Below are positions 58,901 through 64,000 of a stretch of DNA of 64,000 nucleotides, piece after piece. The DNA is from Cognatundibacterium squillarum (GTDB taxonomy: Bacteria; Pseudomonadota; Gammaproteobacteria; Burkholderiales; Burkholderiaceae_D), in assembly GCF_014652435.1 (NCBI RefSeq), contig NZ_BMYU01000006.1, positions 62,001 through 126,000 on the forward strand, read 5' to 3'. The position numbers and the translations under genes are program-made. A model generated the notes under the pieces. It saw only the letters and a list, made by a program, of their open reading frames with translations. It searched no databases and was not told the DNA's origin. Every line of letters starts with the position of its first letter. The first letter of the stretch is position 1.

Positions 58901-59715
58901 CCAATGCCTATAACGATGGCGCTGTGATGTGGCAGGGGCAGCGAGTGGGCATGTATTTCCTCTCCACGCTGCTGGCCGATCATCAGGCTGTACCGATGTC
59001 ACTCCAATACACTCCGGTGCTGATCCTGAAGAGCGGTACAGACCGTGTTGCGCTGCACGTGGATGAAATTCTCGGTAACCGCGAGGTTGTCGTGAAAAAC
59101 ATCGGCCCTCAGCTGGCACGTATGGCTGGCATTGCCGGTGCAACGGTGCTGGGTTCCGGTGAAATTATTCTGATTCTGAATCCGGTGCCGCTGGCGGGAC
59201 GTTTTGAACAGTTGCAGCATGCGCGTTTGCCGCACCATGAAGCAGAAGCAGTGCAGGGTGCGGTTGCGAATCTGGAGCAGGCAGAGTCAGTGCAGACAGC
59301 TGCTACAGAACCTGTTCAGGGCTTGCGTAAGCAGCATACAGTAATGGTGGTGGACGATTCGCTGACCGTACGCCGTGTGACACAACGTCTGCTGACCCGC
59401 GAAGGTTATCAGGTCATTCTGGCAAAAGATGGTATTGATGCGCTGGAGCAATTGCAGTCGGTAACGCCGGATGTGATGCTGGTTGATATTGAAATGCCGC
59501 GTATGGACGGTTTCGACCTCACACGTAACGTGCGCAGTGACAACCGTACTTCGCATATTCCTATTATCATGATTACATCGCGTACTGCGGATAAACACCG
59601 TAACTACGCGAAAGAGCTGGGTGTGAATGAGTATTTCGGTAAACCTTATCGCGAAGATGATTTGCTGGAAGCGATTGTGCGGTTTATCGGTCAGGAAAAC
59701 GCAGTGATAGTCTGA
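52984..59715 (+). CDS. chpA: ChpA/PilL, giant CheA-type hybrid histidine kinase
   Basis: 2243 residues. Helical N-terminal region (1-650) with degenerate Hpt-like repeats; Hpt domains with His749 (SFHTLKGSSRM), His1282 (HASHSLAGSSA) and His1483 (MHTIKGSARMAG). Between about 836 and 1219 lies an acidic Glu/Asp/Val/Ala-rich linker. Then CheA dimerisation and HATPase (LLRNAIVHGIESREERR near 1805, GRGVGMDVVR), a CheW-like domain (about 1950-2090), and a C-terminal receiver (HTVMVVDDSLTVRR, VDIEMPRMDGF). It should phosphorylate PilG and PilH. Histidine number and linker length vary widely in this family. Confidence 0.93.
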   Translation: MTYDVSSPADFPQEQFDTGPLSWVIADIREAINQAGKKLSEALKQDEESRATSLLHAKNFLHQAHGALQIVDIDGVALLTESIEDVLERLQNGQLNISDDVVTGVQDAFHAVLRYLEDLLSGAPHQPVRLFPYYRTVLELKGAERIHPADLFFPALVVQEKIPELTLSYRGSAPSYTGLRQRFEKLLLTVLTSKDAEAQLKAVLQMRDLIAEIDQVQSTPQAKAFWVVMRAFTEAVESARIQNEQYVKQILGRINLQIRRLVDGGTAIPERLLRDALFFIAQVKQPTPLVASIRQAYALENAVPADYDKKNYGRVAAGALSAAKEQLTAVKNLWGRIANGEQGLAEKFSQKMKDLAETGESLSTPALSKLLRELSGIARHVAHSDEGSKFGLELATSLLFVENALDQITRLPAHFQDRAEEITSRLLSAVSGDELTSQAAWMGEISREAQQRQTMHVLVTEMQTSLRQIEKNLDEYFRDHTQTDLLKPVDSVLHQIGGALAILDQDDAMRAVEHTRELVGRFGEALISSSEAEQNTLHQNVAQNIGALSFFIETIQSQPETAKKKFTFDEDTGLFRSHLLETGNQKELLPNTDQLVMQEVYPQEAVLTAEEELTRQQQESVRLAASLAESPDDAEIREQLKHSLEAERSVATLLDDAEAGERAKAAMAALAQTDATEVSQLVSQPVAPQVTALAPSLMPETDDAVDAELLEIFLMEAEEVLQFVSDTLPLSRQDTDNQEYLTSLRRSFHTLKGSSRMVGLNVFGETAWSIEQVMNLWLSESRHGTEALYKLLDHVTAEMTLWVAELRSSGSSFRNGQAIVTAAQKLKAGETSVELIAEAAPSAQIEVVAAPAEPDAILGHSESFVDPAPVADDELTVPSTDAESVVSDVAEQTENTVLADAQEETSFESQEEIAELPADISVSGMDESADDEIRDQVLPESALNVDVELVAEEVSDSLTDSTLPEMQIEESVAQQVSDNDSVPAADNIYTPAHDGSEVSAEHRDTTEILPETVIELLPVIDATEGLTDAAEELSVLTDDTAAEPVQFVEAAADQVSVVDEHLTPELLSEQVAHAEAVEDEALSEEFALPELSEEPDLLIQAEALPEIVSDDEHVIDAVTAETVSVSDDDQSPELVVAEFASEEVAAPLQDALSPDSEVATVVSSEPVTETESDLTVADDQGDDHAEFAAPDTIVEDLGSASVASDEALAETAQIIEFPEVNKPAPVLDDNVKRIGGLEISLPLYGIYMAETDEIVRFLTQDLSEWRHEPERVVSTHAIHASHSLAGSSATVGLRQLQELAHSMELVLQRLQRHPVMLHSNEFDVLDEALDTAKRMLQKFATSELPEAAPEQIQALEHLLQGIIARSDAGADEEFITSTNERLNLEDLAHLAQDDADLPETDLVSGDIAATEVPVAEEVLSAIVAPEASQATVTKLNDEIDQDLLPVFLEEGQDLLPMVGELLRSWQEHPADSGIPQSIARLMHTIKGSARMAGAMTLGQHIHDMESRIESMANTGGAVRQPLLDDLLARHDLSMQMFDQLQNPQAYVAPEVAEVLTAAQELDRFQEELIAGTDAPVAETKTSELVSLNPVIPVNAGAQVRAMPAAAPLSAPVQPAGPVPLVRVRADVLDRLVNQAGEVSISRSRLENEISTLRASLSELTGNVARLRDQLREVEIQAESQITAQMSHAGDRDFDPLEFDRFTRLQELTRMMAESVSDVATVQQNLNRTIDGASSDLLTQARLTRELQQDLMRVRMIPFASASERLYRVTRQTAKELDKRVNLDIRGAGVEMDRGVLEKMVGPFEHLLRNAIVHGIESREERRQAGKNETGELLIEIRQEGNEVVIRFKDDGRGLNLPSILNKARQSGLIGSDEQPGEAETAALIFEPGFTTASEVTELAGRGVGMDVVRSEASSLGGRVEVTTSAGQGAEFTIRLPLTLAVTQVVLLSAGGKTFAVPSVLVEQVQHLKANALANAYNDGAVMWQGQRVGMYFLSTLLADHQAVPMSLQYTPVLILKSGTDRVALHVDEILGNREVVVKNIGPQLARMAGIAGATVLGSGEIILILNPVPLAGRFEQLQHARLPHHEAEAVQGAVANLEQAESVQTAATEPVQGLRKQHTVMVVDDSLTVRRVTQRLLTREGYQVILAKDGIDALEQLQSVTPDVMLVDIEMPRMDGFDLTRNVRSDNRTSHIPIIMITSRTADKHRNYAKELGVNEYFGKPYREDDLLEAIVRFIGQENAVIV

Positions 59716-59743
59716 TGTAAATATTCTGATTCATAACGGAAAT

Positions 59744-59773
59744 AAAAAACGGAGCATTTTGCTCCGTTTTTTT
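59744..59773. terminator. Bidirectional terminator after chpA
   Basis: AAAAACGGAGC / GCTCCGTTTTT with loop ATTTT; perfect 11-pair stem, T7 on the plus strand and A-tract serving the convergent phrB gene on the minus strand. Confidence 0.92.
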
Positions 59774-59804
59774 ATGTGCACGTAAATCGGCAGAAAAATA
59801 CCAG

Positions 59805-61268
59805 TCACATTACCTGTTTAACGACGGCATAGCGATCCAGTGTACGCTGGCGTGCTGCATCATGCTGTACCAGCGGATGCGGATAATCGGCACCGAGTTT
59901 GACGCCCGCATGGTTCAGCAACAGGGCACCGGCTTTCCATGGTGCATGAATCGTTTTGTTATCCAGCTTTGCCAGTTCAGGGCAGTAACGTCTGATAAAT
60001 TTCCCATCGGCATCAAATTTTTCAGATTGTGTTACCGGATTGAAGATACGGAAATAGGGTTGAGCATCACAGCCCGATGACGACGCCCATTGCCAGCCAC
60101 CATTGTTTGCGGCCAGATCAAAATCCAGTAATTGCTTTGCGAAATACGCTTCACCACGTCGCCAGTCTATGCCCAGATCTTTAATCAGAAAACACGCAGC
60201 CACCATGCGCAGACGATTATGCATATAGCCGCTCTGATTGAGCTGACGCATTGCTGCATCAACCAGTGGATAACCGGTTCTTCCTTCGCACCACGCAGCA
60301 AAATCAGCATCTGCCTGCGCGCCACTTTCCCAGCGAATCGCGTCATACGCAGGCTTGAATGAAGACTGTGTAACGCGCGGATGATGGTGCAGGATCATGA
60401 AATAAAAATCACGCCAGATCAGTTCACTCAGCCAGGTTTGTGCACCTTCGCTGTTATTCAGTGTGATTTCCTGCAGCGCCAGTCTGACCAGATGGCGTAT
60501 CGAAACCGTTCCGAAGCGCAGATGCACGGACAAATACGACGGGCCTTTCACGGATGGAAAATCACGCCGGGTATGGTAGCTGTGGATCCGTGTCAGAAAA
60601 TCGGCGAGCAGTGTTTCAGCGGCGCTGCTGCCGCCGTGAACACCGGCAGGTAGCGGGTCTGGCTGAAAGCCCATCTCGGCCAGCGTCGGACGTGACGGCC
60701 AGCGGTGACTGGCCAGATGGCTGGTGTATTTTTGTACCGGATAGGCGCGACTGAAAAAGTCAGTATCCTGTGCAGCCAGTTTTTTCAGCCAGGCATTTTT
60801 GTATGGTGTGAAAACAGAAAAGGGCGTACCGGCTTGTGATAACACTTCATCCTGTTCAAAAATGACTTGGTCTTTACTGCTGAAAAAGCAGCGGCCACGG
60901 GCTTTGAGTTCATCGGCAATTTTCCGATCACGCAATATGGCCTGTGGTTCGTAATCGCGGTTAGTAAAGACAGCATCAATTTGCAAATCGGATGCGAGTT
61001 GCGGAATTGCATTTTCCGCGTGGTCAAACAAAACGATCAGCTCGCCACCGGCTTCGCGCAACTTGTTTTGCAGTTCGGAAACGGCTTCATCGATAAAGCC
61101 AAGACGCCGGTCATTTTCCGGCAATGATTGCAAAATTGTTTTATCGAAAACAAACACACAATAGACTTGCTGACTGGCGCGCAAAGCGTGATACAGCGCA
61201 GCATGGTCATCGCAGCGCAGGTCGCGGCGGAACCAGACAAGCGCACGGGAAAAAGAAGGTACTGACAT
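59805..61268 (-). CDS. phrB: Deoxyribodipyrimidine photolyase
   Basis: Blue-light-driven repair of UV pyrimidine dimers. 487 residues: N-terminal antenna domain (ALVWFRRDLRCDDHAALYHAL) and C-terminal FAD domain (LSELIWRDFYFMIL, GRTGYPLVDAAMRQL, SGYMHNRLRMVAACFLIKDLGIDWRRGEAYF, DFDLAANNGGWQWASSSGCDAQPYFRIFNP). The tryptophans of the electron chain and the NNGGWQW motif place it with class I CPD photolyases rather than cryptochromes. It is monocistronic and convergent with chpA. Confidence 0.95.
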   Translation of the reverse strand: MSVPSFSRALVWFRRDLRCDDHAALYHALRASQQVYCVFVFDKTILQSLPENDRRLGFIDEAVSELQNKLREAGGELIVLFDHAENAIPQLASDLQIDAVFTNRDYEPQAILRDRKIADELKARGRCFFSSKDQVIFEQDEVLSQAGTPFSVFTPYKNAWLKKLAAQDTDFFSRAYPVQKYTSHLASHRWPSRPTLAEMGFQPDPLPAGVHGGSSAAETLLADFLTRIHSYHTRRDFPSVKGPSYLSVHLRFGTVSIRHLVRLALQEITLNNSEGAQTWLSELIWRDFYFMILHHHPRVTQSSFKPAYDAIRWESGAQADADFAAWCEGRTGYPLVDAAMRQLNQSGYMHNRLRMVAACFLIKDLGIDWRRGEAYFAKQLLDFDLAANNGGWQWASSSGCDAQPYFRIFNPVTQSEKFDADGKFIRRYCPELAKLDNKTIHAPWKAGALLLNHAGVKLGADYPHPLVQHDAARQRTLDRYAVVKQVM

Positions 61269-61350
61269 GATAATGACAGGAAATCAGCGGTTTTCTGACA
61301 GGACTGCCGGAAGATAGCACACATCGAAAAAGCCCGCTAAAACTGCTAAA

Positions 61351-62040
61351 ATGCCGCCTATGGCGAAGCAAATCCCCCCCTTTTCAGTTGATTCCGGCGA
61401 TGACCTGCGTACATCGTCCGATTCAGCTGTTTCTGAACAAACGACATTACCTTCTGATCAAGTTTCTTCCGGTGAACTGAACCTGACAGACCATTTTCTG
61501 ATTGCGATGCCTGCAATTCAGGATTCGGTCTTTGAAGGCGCGGTTGTTTATATGTGCGAGCACAACGCCCGTGGTGCTCTCGGTATCGTGATCAACCGGC
61601 CAACGGAAATGACGGTGGCCAGCTTACTCGACAAGATCGATCTGACCGTTTCCGGCCATCCGGAGCAGAATCCACTGCACAAGATGCCGGTGATGTCCGG
61701 TGGCCCGGTGCAGGAAGACCGCGGATTTGTGCTGCATGAACCGGCTGGCAGTTACAGCTCATCTCTGAAAGTTACGCCGGATGTAGCGTTTACGACTTCG
61801 CGCGATATTCTGGAAGCGGTTGCTGCTGGCAACGGGCCGGATCGTGTGCTGGTGAGTGTTGGTTACGCTGGCTGGGGTGCCGGTCAGCTCGAAAAAGAAT
61901 TGCTGTCTAACAGCTGGCTTACCGTGCAGGCGAATACAGAAATCCTGTTTGATCTGCCACTGGAGCAGCGCTTTGAAGCTGCGATCCGTCTGCTGGGCAT
62001 CGACCCGTGGATGCTGACGGCAGAAGCGGGGCATGCCTGA
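61351..62040 (+). CDS. YqgE/AlgH-family protein (UPF0301)
   Basis: 229 residues; a Ser/Asp-rich variable N-terminus (1-45) followed by the UPF0301 domain: LNLTDHFLIAMPAIQDSVFEGAVVYMCEHNARGALGIVINRP, GGPVQEDRGFVLH and LVSVGYAGWGAGQLEKELLSNSWL. Function is not settled; AlgH was tied to alginate regulation in Pseudomonas. The start is uncertain (ATG 61351 or 61360), with no clear ribosome site. Its stop overlaps ruvX (ATGA), the usual yqgE-yqgF pairing, and the pyrimidine genes follow. Confidence 0.88.
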   Translation: MPPMAKQIPPFSVDSGDDLRTSSDSAVSEQTTLPSDQVSSGELNLTDHFLIAMPAIQDSVFEGAVVYMCEHNARGALGIVINRPTEMTVASLLDKIDLTVSGHPEQNPLHKMPVMSGGPVQEDRGFVLHEPAGSYSSSLKVTPDVAFTTSRDILEAVAAGNGPDRVLVSVGYAGWGAGQLEKELLSNSWLTVQANTEILFDLPLEQRFEAAIRLLGIDPWMLTAEAGHA

Positions 62041-62435
62041 TGAATCTTTCCGGCGGAACCCTACTGGCTTTTGATTTCGGACTCAAGCGTATTGGTGTTG
62101 CCGTCGGTAATACGGTCACGCGCAATGCCAGTCCGCATAAAATTATTCATGCTCCCACTAACGACGGTAAATTTGCTGAAATCGCCGCGCTGATCAGCGA
62201 ATGGCAACCTTTTTGTCTGGTCGTTGGTGTGCCGCGCCATCCGGATGGTGCCGAACATGAAATGACGGTGCGATGCCGTCGTTTTGCAAACCAGCTTAAT
62301 GGGCGTTACAACCTGCCGGTGGTGCAGGTGGATGAGCGTTACTCATCAGCAATTCTTCAGGCCGGACAAGGCGAATACATCGACGATGCGTCGGCGGCTG
62401 TCATTCTTCAACAATACTTCGACGAAAACCCATGA
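62040..62435 (+). CDS. ruvX: RuvX/YqgF, pre-16S rRNA nuclease (Holliday-junction resolvase-like)
   Basis: 131-residue RNase H-fold nuclease that in E. coli matures the 5' end of 16S rRNA. The metal site includes the Asp in LLAFDFGLKRIGVAVGN, Glu in VQVDERYSS and the Asp pair in YIDDASAAVILQQYF. It starts at ATG 62040 overlapping yqgE, and its stop overlaps pyrR by four bases. Confidence 0.93.
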   Translation: MNLSGGTLLAFDFGLKRIGVAVGNTVTRNASPHKIIHAPTNDGKFAEIAALISEWQPFCLVVGVPRHPDGAEHEMTVRCRRFANQLNGRYNLPVVQVDERYSSAILQAGQGEYIDDASAAVILQQYFDENP

Positions 62436-62941
62436 CGACGGACACAACTTTGCATGCAGAACAACTGTATCAGCAATTGCTGGAACAGATCCGCCCGCTG
62501 GCAGCGGCGCATCCGCAACTGGCGGTCGTTGGTATTTATTCCGGCGGCGCGTGGATTGCGGAGCGTCTGGTACGTGATCTGCAACTGAACACAGCAGCCG
62601 GTTCGATTGACGTATCTTTTTACCGCGATGATTACGCGGAAAAAGGTTTGCGTTCCGGTGCCAAACCGAGCCATATCCCGTTTTCTGTCGATGGCGCACA
62701 GATTCTGCTGGTCGACGATGTGCTGTACACAGGCCGCACCACCCGTGCGGCGATTAACGAATTATTCGACTACGGGCGGCCTGCCCGTATCTGGCTGGCT
62801 GCACTGGTTGACCGTGGTGGTCGCCATTTGCCGGTTGCGCCGGATTTTGTTGCACAGGTTTCTTCATTTGAATCCAGTGTGTCCGTGAATCTGCAACGCG
62901 CAGACGATGGCACCTTCCGTATCTCTATCGACCATGCATAA
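62432..62941 (+). CDS. pyrR: PyrR, pyrimidine regulator / uracil phosphoribosyltransferase
   Basis: 169-residue type I phosphoribosyltransferase with the PRPP loop [21 protein letters not shown] and the family motif [15 protein letters not shown]. In Bacilli PyrR binds pyr leader RNA; in proteobacteria it is often a UPRTase with unclear regulatory role. No obvious pyr attenuator is seen ahead of pyrB, which starts inside pyrR, so RNA-based control at that junction is unlikely. It is coupled to ruvX and pyrB by overlaps. Confidence 0.92.
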   Translation: MTTDTTLHAEQLYQQLLEQIRPLAAAHPQLAVVGIYSGGAWIAERLVRDLQLNTAAGSIDVSFYRDDYAEKGLRSGAKPSHIPFSVDGAQILLVDDVLYTGRTTRAAINELFDYGRPARIWLAALVDRGGRHLPVAPDFVAQVSSFESSVSVNLQRADDGTFRISIDHA

Positions 62942-63905
62942 TCCACAGCTTAATAAACACGGTGAGTTACAGCATTTGCTGACGACCGAAGGTTTGCCGA
63001 AGGCCGTGATCCATCATATTCTGGATACCGCCTCGTCGTTCGTCAGTATCGGCGACCGTGAAGTGAAAAAAGTGCCTTTGCTGCGCGGTAAAAGCGTTTT
63101 CAATTTGTTTTTTGAGAACTCTACCCGTACCCGCACCACGTTTGAAATTGCTTCCAAACGTTTGTCGGCAGACGTGATCAATCTGAATATTGCGGCATCC
63201 AGCACCAGTAAAGGTGAGTCGCTGCTCGATACCATCGACAATCTGGCAGCGATGCATGCTGACATGTTTGTGGTGCGTCACTCAATGTCCGGTGCACCGT
63301 TTCTGATTGCCAAGCATCTCAACGATACGCGCCAGAATCATGTACACGTGGTGAATGCCGGTGACGGCCGCCATGCGCACCCGACACAGGGTTTGCTGGA
63401 CATGTACACCATCCGCCATTACAAAAAAGAATTTCATAATCTGACCGTGGCGATTGTCGGCGACGTACTGCACAGCCGTGTTGCACGTTCGGATATCCAT
63501 GCGCTGACCACACTCGGCGTGCCGGAAGTACGTGTGATTGGTCCGCGCACGCTGTTGCCGGGCGGGCTGGATCAGCTCGGTGTGCGCACCTTCCATAATA
63601 TGGATGAAGGCCTGAAAGGCGTGGACGTCATCATCATGCTGCGTTTGCAGAATGAACGTATGAACGGCGCGCTGCTGCCGTCGGCGCAGGAATACTTCAA
63701 ACACTATGGCCTGACACCGGAACGTCTGGCGCTGGCGAAACCGGACGCGATCGTGATGCATCCGGGACCGATGAACCGTGGCGTGGAAATTGATTCTGCC
63801 GTTGCGGACGGTCCGCAGGCAGTGATTCTGCCGCAGGTCACTTTCGGTATCGCAGTGCGTATGGCGGTGATGAGTATTCTGGGCGGCAACAGTGGTGAGG
63901 CGTAA
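62934..63905 (+). CDS. pyrB: Aspartate carbamoyltransferase, catalytic subunit
   Basis: Condenses carbamoyl phosphate and aspartate in pyrimidine synthesis. 323 residues from ATG 62934 ([16 protein letters not shown]). Carbamoyl-phosphate loop [44 protein letters not shown] and [13 protein letters not shown] are typical. It overlaps pyrR by eight bases and is followed after six bases by the dihydroorotase gene, whose product (often inactive PyrX-type) commonly associates with this PyrB class. Confidence 0.96.
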   Translation: MHNPQLNKHGELQHLLTTEGLPKAVIHHILDTASSFVSIGDREVKKVPLLRGKSVFNLFFENSTRTRTTFEIASKRLSADVINLNIAASSTSKGESLLDTIDNLAAMHADMFVVRHSMSGAPFLIAKHLNDTRQNHVHVVNAGDGRHAHPTQGLLDMYTIRHYKKEFHNLTVAIVGDVLHSRVARSDIHALTTLGVPEVRVIGPRTLLPGGLDQLGVRTFHNMDEGLKGVDVIIMLRLQNERMNGALLPSAQEYFKHYGLTPERLALAKPDAIVMHPGPMNRGVEIDSAVADGPQAVILPQVTFGIAVRMAVMSILGGNSGEA

Positions 63906-63911
63906 GGAGCG

Positions 63912-64000
63912 ATGATGAAAACAGTAATACGAAATGGTCGTGTCATCGATCCTGCCAGCGGTCTGGATCAGATCGCTGATCTGGTGATTGAAAACGGGAA
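63912..64000 (+). CDS. pyrC: Dihydroorotase-type protein (PyrC/PyrX), 5' fragment
   Basis: Only the first 29-30 codons are present: KTVIRNGRVIDPASGLDQIADLVIENG, the usual start of the long dihydroorotase family placed after pyrB. AAGGAGCG precedes two candidate ATGs (63912 and 63915). Whether it is an active PyrC or an inactive PyrX-type partner of PyrB cannot be judged, because the metal-ligand motifs lie beyond the window. Confidence 0.8.
   Translation, partial: MMKTVIRNGRVIDPASGLDQIADLVIENG

Overview
The window looks like chromosomal DNA of a betaproteobacterium of the order Burkholderiales, most like Oxalobacteraceae (Herminiimonas/Janthinobacterium/Undibacterium type). The basis is gene order: argJ-ATPase-mutT, yacG-zapD-coaE-pilD-pilC-pilB, ispB | rplU-rpmA-obgE-proB-cnp1-rppH | proS, ffh, ypjD-PP0621-pilS-pilR, nrdA-nrdB, hemL-thiD-rubredoxin, pilG-H-I-J-chpA, and yqgE-ruvX-pyrR-pyrB-pyrC are familiar neighbourhoods in that group, and the proteins read as beta-proteobacterial. 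Base composition is moderate, roughly even GC by eye. No rRNA, tRNA, transposase, phage gene or CRISPR array was seen.

Layout. 1-2.5 kb: 3' part of argJ, a DUF815 ATPase and mutT. 2.5-7.6 kb: a D-alanine catabolic block (alr/dadX, dadA, an Rrf2-like regulator, a TyrR-like sigma-54 activator) behind an array of TyrR-type boxes and a -24/-12 promoter. 7.8-13.4 kb (minus): yacG, zapD, coaE and type IV pilus assembly genes pilD, pilC, pilB. 13.9-22.4 kb: ispB, ribosomal proteins L21/L27, obgE, proB, a CNP1-like protein, rppH, proS and a lytic transglycosylase. 22.4-24.3 kb (minus): a SWIB-domain protein and ffh. 24.4-30.5 kb: a second sigma-54-type unit, an SsuA/TauA-like ABC importer followed by a DctB-like kinase and a DctD-like activator. 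30.9-33.1 kb (minus): a secreted S46 dipeptidyl-peptidase. 33.3-37.6 kb: a CcsA/HemX-like protein, a PP0621-type protein, pilS and pilR. 38-42.2 kb: class Ia ribonucleotide reductase behind two NrdR boxes. 42.5-44.1 kb: a histone H1-like protein and YggT. 44.1-46.5 kb: a LacI-type regulator divergent from a CodA-like deaminase. 46.5-49 kb: hemL, thiD, rubredoxin. 49.1-59.7 kb: the Pil-Chp chemosensory system. 59.8-64 kb: phrB, yqgE, ruvX, pyrR, pyrB and the first codons of pyrC.

How it fits together. Most of the window is housekeeping plus twitching-motility machinery: assembly genes, PilSR control and Pil-Chp signalling. Set into this conserved frame are accessory blocks carrying their own control. 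Two of them (dad at 2.6-7.5 kb and the ABC importer at 24.4-30.5 kb) share one plan: a sigma-54 promoter with candidate upstream activator sites, the structural genes, and a GAFTGA-containing activator as the last gene. The third accessory locus (LacI/CodA-like) encodes a deaminase whose active-site residue equivalent to E. coli CodA Asp314 is cysteine, the substitution class linked to 5-methylcytosine deamination. Two copies of an approximately 85-bp imperfect repeat lie in separate intergenic gaps (18.4 and 30.6 kb), suggesting an unnamed dispersed intergenic element.
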